64,000 nucleotides of DNA from Sulfuriferula thiophila (lineage in GTDB: Bacteria > Pseudomonadota > Gammaproteobacteria > Burkholderiales > Sulfuriferulaceae). A program made the translations under genes and the position numbers. Location of the stretch: positions 32,817 to 96,816 of the forward strand of contig NZ_BHGL01000017.1 in NCBI RefSeq assembly GCF_003864975.1, read 5' to 3'. This document shows, piece by piece, positions 27,335 through 36,923 of the stretch (its first letter is position 1; each line of letters begins with the position of its first letter). The notes under the pieces were generated by a model. That model saw only the letters and a program-made list of their open reading frames with translations, was not told the origin of the DNA and searched no databases.

Positions 27335-28075
27335 ATGCCACAACAAAAAATAGCATTAGTGACCGGTGCGAGCCGCGGCATAGGACAAGCAATTGCATTG
27401 GAACTGGGGCGCCAGGGTGCCATTGTTATTGGTACGGCTACCAGCGAGAGCGGTGCTGCTGCAATTACCGAGTATTTGCGGCAGGCAGGTGTTGCCGGCG
27501 CCGGAATGGCACTGGAAGTGACTGATGCTGCAAGTGTTGAAACCACTATTGCCGCTATCCAGAAAGATTACGGAGATATTGCTATTCTCGTTAATAATGC
27601 AGGCATTACACGGGATAATCTGTTAATGCGCATGAAAGACGACGAATGGGATAGTATTATCGATACTAATTTGACCTCGGTTTTTCGTTTGTCGCGGGCG
27701 GTGTTGCGTGCGATGATGAAGGCGCGTTATGGTCGTATTGTTAATATCACTTCTGTTGTTGGTGCAATGGGTAATGCTGGTCAGACCAACTACGCCGCAG
27801 CAAAAGCGGGTATGGTTGGGTTTTCCAAATCACTGGCGCGTGAAGTCGGCAGCCGTAACATCACTGTCAATTGCGTTGCTCCCGGATTTATTGATACGGA
27901 TATGACGCGTGCTTTACCTGAAGCACAGCGTACGGCATTGCAGGATCATATCCCGCTGGGTCGCTTAGGTCAGGTTGAAGACATCGCGCATGCTGTCAGT
28001 TTTCTTGCTTCCAGTCAGGCAGGATATGTGACTGGCGCTACTCTGCATGTCAATGGTGGCATGTACATGGAATAA
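27335..28075 (+). CDS. fabG: 3-oxoacyl-[ACP] reductase
   Basis: NADPH-dependent reduction of 3-ketoacyl-ACP. The 246-aa short-chain dehydrogenase has the cofactor motif TGASRGIG (10-17), NNAG (87-90), catalytic S140, Y153 and K157 (YAAAK), and the C-terminal GYVTGATLHVNGGMYM. A strong AGGAGG site precedes the ATG. Downstream acpP has its own likely promoter, consistent with the much higher need for ACP. Confidence 0.98.
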   Translation: MPQQKIALVTGASRGIGQAIALELGRQGAIVIGTATSESGAAAITEYLRQAGVAGAGMALEVTDAASVETTIAAIQKDYGDIAILVNNAGITRDNLLMRMKDDEWDSIIDTNLTSVFRLSRAVLRAMMKARYGRIVNITSVVGAMGNAGQTNYAAAKAGMVGFSKSLAREVGSRNITVNCVAPGFIDTDMTRALPEAQRTALQDHIPLGRLGQVEDIAHAVSFLASSQAGYVTGATLHVNGGMYME

Positions 28076-28078
28076 TCT

Positions 28079-28107
28079 TTGGGTTATTTTTGGATTTTTG
28101 TTAGAAT
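28079..28107 (+). promoter_or_regulatory. Possible acpP promoter
   Basis: TTGGGT (28079-28084), 17 bases, TAGAAT (28102-28107, 5/6). The -35 is weak (3/6) but the spacing is ideal, and the site lies in the fabG-acpP gap about 36 bases before the acpP ATG. An internal acpP promoter is well known in E. coli. Confidence 0.4.
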
Positions 28108-28142
28108 AGCTGGGCTTTTTTTAATTCATGGGAGTAACACAG

Positions 28143-28382
28143 ATGGACAATATCGAACAACGTGTCAAAAAAATCGTCGCTGAACAATTAGGTGTTAATG
28201 AAGCTGAAGTCAAGACCGAGTCTTCATTTGCTGGCGATTTAGGCGCGGATTCGTTGGATACGGTGGAATTAGTGATGGCATTGGAAGAAGAATTCGAATG
28301 CGAAATCCCTGATGATGAAGCTGAAAAAATCACTACAGTTCAACAAGCCATTGATTATGTCAGTGGCCATTTAGCTAAGTAA
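28143..28382 (+). CDS. acpP: Acyl carrier protein
   Basis: Carries growing acyl chains on 4'-phosphopantetheine. The 79-aa acidic protein has the attachment site S37 in GADSLDTVE, followed by the recognition helix [12 protein letters not shown] choose ATG 28143 (MDNIEQRV), preceded by GGGAG at 8 bases; an in-frame ATG 15 bases upstream would add five atypical residues and overlap the ribosome-binding site. Confidence 0.98.
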   Translation: MDNIEQRVKKIVAEQLGVNEAEVKTESSFAGDLGADSLDTVELVMALEEEFECEIPDDEAEKITTVQQAIDYVSGHLAK

Positions 28383-28410
28383 TCTCCTTCTATTTTTTTG
28401 CGGAGCTGCT

Positions 28411-29649
28411 TTGTCCAAACGCAGAGTTGTGATTACCGGTCTGGGGATAGTTTCCCCAGTTGGTACAGGTGTCCAGGAAAACTGGGCAAATATTCAAGCG
28501 GGTAAGTCGGGTATTACCCGTATTACCCGTTTCGATCCAAGTCCTTTTGCTTCGCAAATTGCAGGCGAAGTTAAAGATTTCGATGTCAGTCAATTTCTCA
28601 ATCCTAAAGATGCACGCCGTATGGATCTGTTTATCCAATTCGGCATGGCTGCGGGTATGGAGGCTTTCAAAGATTCCGGATTGGAAGTGACCGAGGAAAA
28701 TGCTACCCAGATAGGTGTCAGCATAGGCTCGGGTATCGGTGGTTTGCCATTGATCGAAGAGACGCACAGCACTTATCTGCAAAGCGGGCCACGTAAAATT
28801 TCCCCATTCTTCATTCCAGCCTCGATTATCAATATGATTTCCGGCAATCTGTCGATCATGTACGGACTGAAAGGTCCTAACCTGGCGATGGTAACCGCAT
28901 GCGCAACTGCGACTCATGCAATTGGTGATTCTGCACGGATTATCGAGTATGGCGACGCGGATGTGATGATTGCCGGTGGCGCTGAATCTGCTTTGAGTCC
29001 GTTGGGAATAGGTGGTTTCTCATCTGCACGTGCTTTATCGACGCGCAATGATGACCCCGCTACCTCCAGTCGCCCATGGGATAAGGACCGTGACGGTTTT
29101 GTCATGGGTGAGGGCGCAGGTGTGGTGGTGCTGGAAGAATATGAGCATGCCAAAGCACGTGGTGCCCGAATTTATGCCGAGCTGGCGGGTTTCGGTATGA
29201 GTGGCGATGCCTATCATATGACTGCGCCGGTGGAGAGTGGTGAAGGTGCTGCGCGCTGCATGCGTAATGCGATGCGCAATGCCGGGGTAAATCCTGATGA
29301 GATTGATTATATCAATGCTCATGGCACATCTACCCCGTTAGGTGATATTGCGGAAACGTCTGCAATGAAGCTGGCCTTGGGTGAGCACGCATATAAAGCA
29401 GCCGTCAGTTCAACCAAGTCCATGACCGGGCATTTACTCGGCGCGGCTGGTGGTATTGAGGCGGTATATTCAGCATTGAGTGTTTATCATCAGGTTGCAC
29501 CACCTACCATCAATATTTTCAATCAGGATGAGGCGTGTGACTTGGACTATGTGCCCAATACCGCACGTTCAATGAAAATTGATGTGGCGATGTCCAATTC
29601 GTTCGGCTTCGGCGGAACGAACGGCACGCTGGTGTTCCGTAAAGTCTAA
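28411..29649 (+). CDS. fabF: 3-oxoacyl-[ACP] synthase II
   Basis: Elongating condensing enzyme, controlling temperature-dependent fatty-acid composition in E. coli. The 412-aa thiolase-fold protein has the triad C164 (in [10 protein letters not shown]), H304 (in NAHGTSTP) and H341 (in [11 protein letters not shown]), and ends [12 protein letters not shown]. Translation starts at TTG, preceded by GCGGAG at a good distance, matching the family start [11 protein letters not shown]. It lies 28 bases after acpP and is followed by a strong hairpin terminator. Confidence 0.98.
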   Translation: MSKRRVVITGLGIVSPVGTGVQENWANIQAGKSGITRITRFDPSPFASQIAGEVKDFDVSQFLNPKDARRMDLFIQFGMAAGMEAFKDSGLEVTEENATQIGVSIGSGIGGLPLIEETHSTYLQSGPRKISPFFIPASIINMISGNLSIMYGLKGPNLAMVTACATATHAIGDSARIIEYGDADVMIAGGAESALSPLGIGGFSSARALSTRNDDPATSSRPWDKDRDGFVMGEGAGVVVLEEYEHAKARGARIYAELAGFGMSGDAYHMTAPVESGEGAARCMRNAMRNAGVNPDEIDYINAHGTSTPLGDIAETSAMKLALGEHAYKAAVSSTKSMTGHLLGAAGGIEAVYSALSVYHQVAPPTINIFNQDEACDLDYVPNTARSMKIDVAMSNSFGFGGTNGTLVFRKV

Positions 29650-29664
29650 TTAGTACCATCATGC

Positions 29665-29719
29665 AAACCGCTGATAACTTGCGCCGTGTATACGGTAAAA
29701 ATTATCAGCGGTTTTGTTT
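29665..29719 (+). terminator. Terminator-like hairpin between fabF and pabB
   Basis: Arms 29665-29677 and 29702-29714 are perfectly complementary over 13 bases (aaaccgctgataa / ttatcagcggttt), enclosing a small inner hairpin (ccgt/acgg), and the 3' arm runs into TTTTGTTT. A 20-codon open frame (29661-29723) covers the hairpin exactly, so this could also be an attenuator for pabB rather than a plain terminator. Confidence 0.75.
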
Positions 29720-29734
29720 GTAAAGTTTCCCATC

Positions 29735-31048
29735 GTGCCTACCATTCGCTTATCTGCGATACCTGATCTATTCAGTCTTTGCGCCAGTAATCCGGAAGCT
29801 TTCCCTGTGTTGCTGGAAACGGCGGCCGGTGCTGGTTGGCACATATTATTTGCCTATCCACAAACGTTACAACGTTATACCGTTGATCAGGGTGCTGATT
29901 TTTTTCAGAATTTAGATGATGACTGGCAGCAGGCACGCGCTGCTAAAAATGACGATACGGCACATTTGCCGTTCCGTGGCGGCTGGTTTGTTTATCTTGG
30001 TTATGAAATGTTGCATACGTTGGAACCGAGCGTAGCGAATCGTGCCGTGCTAGACAATAACTTTCCGGTCGCTGTATTCATGCGCGTTCCTGCTGCGGTC
30101 ATGGTGAATAATCATACCCGCGAGGCCTGGCTGTTTGCTGAATCTGCAGCGCTGCTGTCACAACTGCAACATGACATTGCACATACGCCCCCTGTAAGCT
30201 TACCTGAACTTGCACTGAAGTCCTTGGCAGAGGAACCTGCTACATACTTTCTGGACAGTGTGGTGCAAATTCAGCGTTACATAGCTGCCGGTGACGTATT
30301 TCAGGTGAATTTGTCCCGCCGCTGGCGTGGCAGGGTCAGCAAAGCCAATAGTGCAATGGGGCTTTACCATGCGCTACGCCACAATAATCCAGCCCCATTT
30401 GCCGGCATTGCCAATTTGGGTCATGATCAATTCATTATCAGTTCTTCTCCCGAGCGTCTGGTGCAGGTTGTCGATGACCATGCACTGACACGTCCTATCG
30501 CCGGAACACATCCGCGTCACGCAGATCCTGAGCAGGATAGGCAAATACGTGATGCGTTGCTTGCCCACCCGAAGGAACGTGCTGAACATGTGATGCTGGT
30601 GGATCTGGAGCGCAACGATCTGGGCAGGGTATGTGTGCCGGGCAGCGTAAAGGTTGATGAGCTGATGGTGGTCGCCAGTTACCAGCATGTGCATCATATT
30701 GAATCAACCGTCAGCGGGCAGCTCAAACCTTCAGTGTCGCCGCTGGATGTGGTGCGGGCATTGTTCCCTGGTGGCACCATTACGGGCTGTCCCAAGGTGC
30801 GTACTATGCAGATTATCCGGGAGTTGGAGTCAACGCCACGCGGTGCTTATACTGGCAGCATGGGTTATATCAATCTGGACGGTGATTTCGATCTGAATAT
30901 ATTGATCCGCACCATGATGCTCTCCGGGCAAGAGCTGGAATTTTCAGCGGGTGCGGGGATAGTTGTTGATTCTGATCCTGATCGTGAACTGGGTGAAACG
31001 CGTGCCAAAGCCAAGGGTCTGCTGCGCGCACTGGGACTAGCGCAATGA
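29735..31048 (+). CDS. pabB: Aminodeoxychorismate synthase component I
   Basis: Chorismate-using subunit for p-aminobenzoate (folate) synthesis. From GTG 29735 it is 437 aa with the anthranilate-synthase-I N-terminal part and the chorismate-binding domain: LVDLERNDLGRV, the FPGGTITGCPKVRTMQII segment, GAYTGSMGYI and SAGAGIVVDSDPD. No glutamine amidotransferase domain is attached, so a separate PabA is needed. The motif corresponding to PIKGT in E. coli PabB reads PIAGT (A256), as in anthranilate synthase. The next gene is the lyase pabC, overlapping by 4 bases, which supports the PabB call over TrpE. Confidence 0.88.
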   Translation: MPTIRLSAIPDLFSLCASNPEAFPVLLETAAGAGWHILFAYPQTLQRYTVDQGADFFQNLDDDWQQARAAKNDDTAHLPFRGGWFVYLGYEMLHTLEPSVANRAVLDNNFPVAVFMRVPAAVMVNNHTREAWLFAESAALLSQLQHDIAHTPPVSLPELALKSLAEEPATYFLDSVVQIQRYIAAGDVFQVNLSRRWRGRVSKANSAMGLYHALRHNNPAPFAGIANLGHDQFIISSSPERLVQVVDDHALTRPIAGTHPRHADPEQDRQIRDALLAHPKERAEHVMLVDLERNDLGRVCVPGSVKVDELMVVASYQHVHHIESTVSGQLKPSVSPLDVVRALFPGGTITGCPKVRTMQIIRELESTPRGAYTGSMGYINLDGDFDLNILIRTMMLSGQELEFSAGAGIVVDSDPDRELGETRAKAKGLLRALGLAQ

Positions 31049-31857
31049 TGCTGGTTAATGGTGTAGCCGATGCCATGATACAGCCGACGGATCGCGGACT
31101 GAGTTACGGCGATGGTATATTTCGTACATTGCTGTTGCGTGATGCATTTAACCGGAACTGGCAACGACATTATGCGAAGCTGGCTGCAGACTGTTTACGG
31201 TTGGGTATAGTTTGTCCAGAGGCAAGCCTGTTCGAGCAGGATATTATCCGTTGTAAACAGGAAGAGAATGTCGGTGTGGTTAAACTGACCGTGACCCGTG
31301 GCATTGGCCAGCGTGGTTATATGCCGCAGCAGGCTGCCATACCTACCCGCATAGTTAGCACAGCGCCTTTGCCGGCTTATGCGCCGCAATGTATTGGTGA
31401 CGGTGTCGCAGTGCGCGTGTGCCAGTTAAGGTTGTCACGGCAACCCTTGCTCGCGGGAATCAAGCATCTTAATCGGCTGGAAAACGTTTTGGCGCGTGGT
31501 GAATGGCAAGACCCTGATATTATGGAGGGCTTGCTGCAGGATGAGGCGGGTTACGTCATTGGTGGCACGATGACTAATGTGTTTGCGGTCCGTGGACGAC
31601 AATTATATACACCTGAATTAAGTAATAGCGGCATTGCCGGCGTAACGCGTGAGCGTATGCTGGGTTTCGCGGTCGGCCTGGGCTTGAGTGTCAGAGTTAC
31701 TCAATTAAGCCTGGCTGATATTCTGGAGTCGGATGAAGTCATGCTTTGTAATAGTATTATAGGGGTATGGCAAGTGCGTGAACTGGGGCAAAAACGATGG
31801 CAAAAGGGGCAGTACGTAAAATTGTTCCGTGCTTTGCTGGAGACGGACAATGATTAA
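31045..31857 (+). CDS. pabC: 4-amino-4-deoxychorismate lyase
   Basis: PLP enzyme releasing pyruvate from aminodeoxychorismate to give p-aminobenzoate. The 270-aa class IV aminotransferase-fold protein has DRGLSYGDGIFRT near the start, the PLP lysine K140 in AGIKHLNRLEN, and GGTMTNVFAV and SGIAGVTRER loops binding the phosphate. Length equals E. coli PabC (269). It overlaps pabB (4 bases) and mltG (8 bases), so the three are translationally coupled. Confidence 0.95.
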   Translation: MMLVNGVADAMIQPTDRGLSYGDGIFRTLLLRDAFNRNWQRHYAKLAADCLRLGIVCPEASLFEQDIIRCKQEENVGVVKLTVTRGIGQRGYMPQQAAIPTRIVSTAPLPAYAPQCIGDGVAVRVCQLRLSRQPLLAGIKHLNRLENVLARGEWQDPDIMEGLLQDEAGYVIGGTMTNVFAVRGRQLYTPELSNSGIAGVTRERMLGFAVGLGLSVRVTQLSLADILESDEVMLCNSIIGVWQVRELGQKRWQKGQYVKLFRALLETDND

Positions 31858-32836
31858 GCGCATATTCGTTTGGGCAGTGTTTATTTTGGGTATGGCCTTA
31901 GCCTACCTGTACTGGTACGCTCACACCCCGCTTGCATTGAAACAAACGCCCATGGAATTTGATTTGAAGCCAGGCAGTAATCTGGTGTCTATTACCAGTC
32001 AGATGAAAACAGCGGGTGTACTTAGTGACGGCGTACGTTTCCGTGTGTTGGCGCGAGTGCTGGGTAAGGGTGGTAAAATAAAAGCGGGATTTTATACGCT
32101 TAATCATGTAGTTACACCATTGCAGTTACTTAAAAAGCTGACTGAAGGCGAAGTCAGCCTGCGCGAAATTGTATTTATCGAAGGGTGGACATTTGCCCAG
32201 ATGCGCGATGCCCTGAATGCACATCCACTCGTGCGGCACGATACCGAGGGTATGAGTGAACAGGAGGTATTGCAACTGCTGGATGTGCCATTGGCTCATG
32301 CCGAGGGCTGGTTTTTCCCTTCTACCTATTTTATAGATGCTGGCAGTAGCGATGTGTCGATCCTGCGCCGCGCTTATGAAACCATGCAATTGCACCTGCA
32401 ACAGGAATGGGCTACGCGTGATCAGAATTTGCCATATAAAACGCCGGCAGATGCGCTGACTATGGCTTCAATTATTGAAAAAGAAACGGGTGCGAAGCAG
32501 GAGCGGCCATTAATCGCAGCCGTATTCATCAATCGTTTGCGCATGGGCATGCGTTTGCAGACTGATCCTACGGTAATTTATGGTATTGGCAAAAACTATG
32601 ATGGCAACATCCGTAAACGGGATTTGATGGCAGACACGCCTTATAACACTTATACACGTGGCGGTTTGCCGCCTACACCGATTGCCATGCCTGGGCTGGA
32701 TGCAATCAAGGCGGCATTGCATCCTGCGCAAAGCAGTGCTATTTATTTTGTGGCCAAGGGCGATGGTACGCATTATTTTTCAAATAATTTGACCGATCAT
32801 AATCGTGCTGTAGCACGTTATCAGAAGAATGGATAA
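31850..32836 (+). CDS. mltG: Endolytic murein transglycosylase MltG (YceG)
   Basis: Inner-membrane enzyme that cuts nascent peptidoglycan strands. From ATG 31850 it is 328 aa, with an N-terminal membrane helix ([19 protein letters not shown]), a LysM-like region ([14 protein letters not shown]) and the YceG catalytic domain with the glutamate in ASIIEKETG, then [26 protein letters not shown] and the C-terminal YHFS-like [18 protein letters not shown]. An upstream ATG at 31829 would add seven residues inside pabC and is less likely. pabC-yceG-tmk-holB is the E. coli order. Confidence 0.96.
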   Translation: MIKRIFVWAVFILGMALAYLYWYAHTPLALKQTPMEFDLKPGSNLVSITSQMKTAGVLSDGVRFRVLARVLGKGGKIKAGFYTLNHVVTPLQLLKKLTEGEVSLREIVFIEGWTFAQMRDALNAHPLVRHDTEGMSEQEVLQLLDVPLAHAEGWFFPSTYFIDAGSSDVSILRRAYETMQLHLQQEWATRDQNLPYKTPADALTMASIIEKETGAKQERPLIAAVFINRLRMGMRLQTDPTVIYGIGKNYDGNIRKRDLMADTPYNTYTRGGLPPTPIAMPGLDAIKAALHPAQSSAIYFVAKGDGTHYFSNNLTDHNRAVARYQKNG

Positions 32837-32838
32837 GC

Positions 32839-33447
32839 ATGCCGTTTATTAGTCTGGAAGGCATCGACGGTGCTGGTAAAACGACGCATCTGCAATGGAT
32901 AGCCGATTACTTGCGTGAGCAGGGTGGCACTGTGGTAGTAACCCGGGAACCAGGCGGTACGCCGTTAGGAGAATCATTGCGTGCGTTGTTGCTAAATGAA
33001 CCCATGCATATCGATACCGAAGCGTTACTGATGTTTGCTGCACGTTGCGAGCATATCGCACAGATTATAGCCCCGGCTTTATCGCGAGGAGAGTGGGTGC
33101 TGTCCGATCGTTTTACCGATGCCAGCTTTGCCTACCAGTGCGGAGGGCGTGGCATAGCAGAATCGCGTCTGCAGGTATTGGAAGAATGGGTGCAACAGGG
33201 ATTGCAGCCGGATTTGACGATACTGTTTGATGTCGAGGTTAGCATCGCCCATCAGCGCGTGCGCACACATTCCGATCCGGATCGTTTCGAGCAGGAGCAG
33301 CTGGATTTCTTCGAGCGGGTGCGCGCTATGTATTTGCGTCGTGCCAGCCAGTATCCGGCACGGTTCCGCGTAGTGCGTACTGATCAGACTATCGAGGCCA
33401 TACGCAGTGAACTGGCTGCGGTCTTGAAACCTCTGTCTGGTAATTAG
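32839..33447 (+). CDS. tmk: Thymidylate kinase
   Basis: Phosphorylates dTMP to dTDP. The 202-aa P-loop kinase has the Walker A motif [10 protein letters not shown] (7-16), [11 protein letters not shown] (the DR/E motif region of bacterial TMK), the [13 protein letters not shown] substrate motif and a lid with [14 protein letters not shown]. Length matches E. coli Tmk (213). Two bases separate it from mltG, six from holB. Confidence 0.97.
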   Translation: MPFISLEGIDGAGKTTHLQWIADYLREQGGTVVVTREPGGTPLGESLRALLLNEPMHIDTEALLMFAARCEHIAQIIAPALSRGEWVLSDRFTDASFAYQCGGRGIAESRLQVLEEWVQQGLQPDLTILFDVEVSIAHQRVRTHSDPDRFEQEQLDFFERVRAMYLRRASQYPARFRVVRTDQTIEAIRSELAAVLKPLSGN

Positions 33448-33453
33448 AAGCTT

Positions 33454-34452
33454 ATGCATATTTATCCATGGCAAGCTGAAAGCGCAGAGCGACTATTGTC
33501 GTTGCGGGCACAATTACCTCATGCAATATTGCTGCACGGGCGTGCCGGCTTGGGTAAATACCCGTTAGCTCAAGCGTTTGCCAAATTGCTATTGTGTGAG
33601 CATCGCGTTGACGGAGCAACGGCTGCCTGTGGTGCATGCCCGTCCTGCCATTGGTTTGAACAAGGCAGCCATCCTGATGTCCATATTTTGCAGCCGAGTG
33701 CGATGGATGAAACAGATGAAGCGGGTCCTGAACGTAAAAAAAGTGAATGGATAAGTGTTGAACAGGTGCGGCATGCCATTGATTTTGTGCAGCTGAGTTC
33801 ACATCGCAACGGGTTGCGTGTGGTGCTGGTCAATCCCGCAGAGACGATGAATGCGGCAGCAGCTAATGCATTGCTCAAAACCCTGGAAGAGCCGCCTGAA
33901 AATAGCTTGTTGATACTGGTTAGTCATCAGGCTTCGCGGTTATTGCCGACTATACTGAGTCGTTGCCATCAATTACGGGTAAATCTGCCTGAAGCCACGC
34001 AGGCGCTGACATGGCTGGAATCGCAAGGCGTGGCTGAAGCAGGGCTGTGTCTGGGCCTGGCCGCGGGATCGCCGTTATTGGCAACCACTTTTGCCGATGA
34101 AGATTACCAATCACGACGCCGTGCATTACTCACCGATTTGTCGGGCGCAGCGCAGACACCGGCATTAGCCATGGCCGAGCGCTATGCCAAATTGGCCATT
34201 GCTGATTATTCTCAACTGCTGCAATGGCTGCAGCAATGGGCACATGATTTGCAGAGCGTGAAACTGGCGGATAGAGTGTATTACCATCAGGACTTTAGTA
34301 CTCAATTGCGTAACTTGGCCATGCATGTTAATTTGGGGCTGTTGCTGAAGTTGCAACAACGTTTACAGCGTGCACGTGCAGTCGTGGCGCACCCATTAAA
34401 TGTGCAAATGGTGTTGGAAGATATCTTGCTGGAATATACCAGCGCGTTCTGA
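33454..34452 (+). CDS. holB: DNA polymerase III delta' subunit
   Basis: Clamp-loader subunit of the replicase. The 332-aa AAA+ protein has a degenerate Walker A (GRAGLGKY, 29-36), the zinc module with C48, C59, C62 and C65, ALLKTLEEPPENSLLILVS, and the SRC motif (LSRCHQL) that acts as the arginine finger to its neighbour. Length equals E. coli HolB (334). Lies between tmk and pilZ, as in Pseudomonas. Confidence 0.95.
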   Translation: MHIYPWQAESAERLLSLRAQLPHAILLHGRAGLGKYPLAQAFAKLLLCEHRVDGATAACGACPSCHWFEQGSHPDVHILQPSAMDETDEAGPERKKSEWISVEQVRHAIDFVQLSSHRNGLRVVLVNPAETMNAAAANALLKTLEEPPENSLLILVSHQASRLLPTILSRCHQLRVNLPEATQALTWLESQGVAEAGLCLGLAAGSPLLATTFADEDYQSRRRALLTDLSGAAQTPALAMAERYAKLAIADYSQLLQWLQQWAHDLQSVKLADRVYYHQDFSTQLRNLAMHVNLGLLLKLQQRLQRARAVVAHPLNVQMVLEDILLEYTSAF

Positions 34453-34466
34453 ATGAAAGTGAAATC

Positions 34467-34826
34467 ATGAGTACTGTTCCGAGCATGACACGCCCAGGCG
34501 TCTTATCGCTGGCGATCAAGGAAAAATCTGCGTTGTTTGCGGCTTATATGCCTTTTGTTAAAGGCGGAGGCTTGTTTGTGCCATCAACCAAAAGTTATCA
34601 AATTGGAGATGAGGTGTTCATGCTGCTGTCGTTGCTGGATGACATGAATAAAATTCCGGTCGCGGGTAAGGTCGTATGGGTCACGCCAGTTGGCTGTCAT
34701 GGCGGCAAGACTCCGGGTATCGGGGTGCAATTCGATCATAACGAGAATGGTGTTGCGGCACGTAACAAGATTGAAGGTCTGCTAGGTGGTGCGCTCAAAG
34801 CGGTACGACCTACGCACACGATGTAA
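34467..34826 (+). CDS. pilZ: PilZ domain protein, type IV pilus assembly PilZ
   Basis: The 119-aa protein is a single PilZ domain (AAYMPFVKGGGLFVPS, then VAGKVVWVTP and GIGVQFD). It lacks the RxxxR c-di-GMP motif, as does the founding PilZ of Pseudomonas, which works through protein contacts in type IV pilus biogenesis. The position between holB and tatD is the same as in Pseudomonas aeruginosa. No other pilus gene lies in this window. Confidence 0.88.
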   Translation: MSTVPSMTRPGVLSLAIKEKSALFAAYMPFVKGGGLFVPSTKSYQIGDEVFMLLSLLDDMNKIPVAGKVVWVTPVGCHGGKTPGIGVQFDHNENGVAARNKIEGLLGGALKAVRPTHTM

Positions 34827-34828
34827 CC

Positions 34829-35602
34829 ATGTTTGTAGATTCTCATTGCCATCTTAACTTCCCCGATCTGGCCGCGCGTGAAACTGAAGTCCTGGCGCAT
34901 ATGCAGGCGAATCAGGTCACTCATGCACTGTGTGTGAGCGTCAATCTGGAAGATTATCCCCAGGTTCTGGCCGTCGCTGAACGGCATGACAATGTGTTTG
35001 CTTCGGTGGGTGTGCATCCCGATTATGAAGACATTGCCGAGCCGGATGTTGCTCGTCTGGTTGAATTGGCAACGCACCCGCGTGTTGTTGCTATCGGTGA
35101 GACCGGGCTGGATTACTTTCGGCTGACCGGTGATCTGGAATGGCAGCGCGAGCGCTTCCGCACCCATATCCGGGCTGCGCGGGCTGCTAGCAAGCCATTA
35201 ATTATTCATACCCGTTCTGCTGCAGAAGATACCTTGCGCATTATGCGGGAAGAGGGCGCTGATCAGATTGGTGGCGTCATGCATTGCTTTACTGAAAGCC
35301 AGGCCGTGGCTGACGAAGCGCTGGCATTGAATTTCTACATTTCGATCTCGGGTATCGTCACATTCAAGAATGCCGTTGCCCTGAAAGAAGTCGCCAGAAA
35401 TGTGCCTCTGGATCGTCTGCTCATAGAAACCGATTCGCCGTTTCTGGCCCCCGTGCCATATCGTGGTAAAACCAACGAACCCGCCTGGGTCAGCCATGTT
35501 GGCGCAGCCGTTGCAGAATTGCGCGGCATTTCGGTTGAAGCCTTAGGGCGGGCTACAACTGACAATTTCTTCCGTCTGTTTAGCGCTGCGCAACCCGGAT
35601 GA
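34829..35602 (+). CDS. TatD family metal-dependent hydrolase (YcfH type)
   Basis: Predicted metal-dependent DNase/hydrolase. The 257-aa TIM-barrel protein has the first metal motif DSHCHLN (4-10), SVGVHPDYE, the conserved glutamate in AIGETGLDYF, HTRSAAEDT, GVMHCFTES and IETDSPFLAP. Length and position after holB match E. coli YcfH rather than TatD proper, which lies in the tat operon. It overlaps the next gene by 4 bases. Confidence 0.93.
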   Translation: MFVDSHCHLNFPDLAARETEVLAHMQANQVTHALCVSVNLEDYPQVLAVAERHDNVFASVGVHPDYEDIAEPDVARLVELATHPRVVAIGETGLDYFRLTGDLEWQRERFRTHIRAARAASKPLIIHTRSAAEDTLRIMREEGADQIGGVMHCFTESQAVADEALALNFYISISGIVTFKNAVALKEVARNVPLDRLLIETDSPFLAPVPYRGKTNEPAWVSHVGAAVAELRGISVEALGRATTDNFFRLFSAAQPG

Positions 35603-36339
35603 ATGACATCATCACCGCATTGGGTGCTGCGGCCAAGAGCTTATTTCACCCCAAAATTCTTGCTATTGTATTGTGGCCCATGGTGTTTGCTCTGCTGTTA
35701 TGGGGGGTATTGGCCTGGGTATTCTGGGCAGACTGGCTGGCAATGCTGAACCACTGGATACAGCCTGCCGAGCTGTTTCTGAGCCAGTATGATTTCACCT
35801 GGGTTGCCAGTGCGCTGACAGTGACGCTGCTGTTGCTGATGATCGCGCCACTGGCGCTGACCACGGCGTTGTTGATAGCTGCTGTCGTCGCCATGCCGAT
35901 GATGGTCAATCACGTAGCCAAGCGTGATTATGCTGATCTGGTGCGTCTGCATGGTGGCACGGTGATGGGTAGCATCTGGAATGCATTGGTTGCCGTAGGC
36001 GTGTTTATCGGACTGTGGCTGGTGACATTACCATTCTGGCTGGCCGCCGGTTTAGGGGTAGTGTTTTCAGTATTGCTGACAGCCTACCTGAATCAGCGCT
36101 TGTTTCGTTATGATGCATTGGCAGAGCATGCCAGCCGCGAAGAGTTCGATACCATTCTGGCTCAGTCTGGCGGCAGTCTCTACGGCATGGGTTTGTTATT
36201 GGCGCTGCTGCATTTCGTGCCGGTAATTAATTTATTCTCGCCTATCTATACCGGACTGGCCTATATTCATTTTGGTCTGGCAAAATTACGGGTGTTGCGT
36301 AATCAGGAGCAAAGGAATGTGGATAAAACGCTGGTTTAA
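35599..36339 (+). CDS. EI24 domain-containing integral membrane protein
   Basis: The 246-aa protein is mostly hydrophobic, with about five membrane segments (near 20-45, 65-100, 125-150, 150-165 and 195-225) and the CysZ/EI24 pattern (FHPKILAIVLWPM at the N-terminus; FSPIYTGLAYIHFGLAKLR at the C-terminus). E. coli CysZ of this superfamily takes up sulfate, but betaproteobacterial EI24 proteins next to tatD are not characterised and I do not assign sulfate transport. It overlaps the downstream lipoprotein gene by 23 bases. Confidence 0.8.
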   Translation: MNDIITALGAAAKSLFHPKILAIVLWPMVFALLLWGVLAWVFWADWLAMLNHWIQPAELFLSQYDFTWVASALTVTLLLLMIAPLALTTALLIAAVVAMPMMVNHVAKRDYADLVRLHGGTVMGSIWNALVAVGVFIGLWLVTLPFWLAAGLGVVFSVLLTAYLNQRLFRYDALAEHASREEFDTILAQSGGSLYGMGLLLALLHFVPVINLFSPIYTGLAYIHFGLAKLRVLRNQEQRNVDKTLV

Positions 36340-36871
36340 TCTTATTTGGGCGCTGGTACTGCTGAGCGGTTTGGTCGGGTGTAATGCCGATTTTCTGAAA
36401 CCCTCTACAGTGACGTTCACTCCCGCCGAGTTTCAAACTGCACTGGCCAGGAAATTTCCTGTGCAGAAACAGTATTTTGGGCTGGTGGATTTGACTGTCA
36501 GTCATCCTCAGGTAAGTATGCGTCCTGATATTAAACATATCGCCATGCAGTTTGATGCGGATGTGGCGACTTTCGGCGCGAAGCAGGTACTTAAAAGCAA
36601 GCTGAATATTACCACTTCATTGGCCTATAACGCTGCGACCAGAAGTATAGTCTTGCAAGACCCGCATCTGGAAAATATCGACGTTGACGGTATGTCGAAT
36701 GGACAGGTTAAAGGGTTAAATCAGATGGCGGCATTGCTGATCAGCGAAACCTTGCAGGGTGCGAGTATCTACACGTTTAATCCGGATGATTTGCATTTTG
36801 CGGGGATGAAGCTGGAGCCTGAAAGTATAGAAATTACTGAGCGGGGCGTCGTTATTCATATCGCCAAGTGA
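36317..36871 (+). CDS. DUF1439 lipoprotein (YceB-like)
   Basis: Predicted outer-membrane or periplasmic lipoprotein. From ATG 36317 (good AAAGGA site) it is 184 aa with signal MWIKRWFNLIWALVLLSGLV and lipobox LVGC. The mature part matches the DUF1439 pattern: PAEFQTALARKFPVQKQY, AFDADV-type beta strands, TLQGASIYTFNPDD and the C-terminal beta strand ITERGVVIHI. E. coli YceB is the best-known member; the beta-rich fold suggests lipid binding, with no proven role. It ends the long rightward block and is closed by a hairpin facing dnaJ. Confidence 0.82.
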   Translation: MWIKRWFNLIWALVLLSGLVGCNADFLKPSTVTFTPAEFQTALARKFPVQKQYFGLVDLTVSHPQVSMRPDIKHIAMQFDADVATFGAKQVLKSKLNITTSLAYNAATRSIVLQDPHLENIDVDGMSNGQVKGLNQMAALLISETLQGASIYTFNPDDLHFAGMKLEPESIEITERGVVIHIAK

Positions 36872-36923
36872 ATGCTGGCGTTATTAGTGGCGGCGGTGCC
36901 AATTCCCGGCTTGCCAATGAAAA

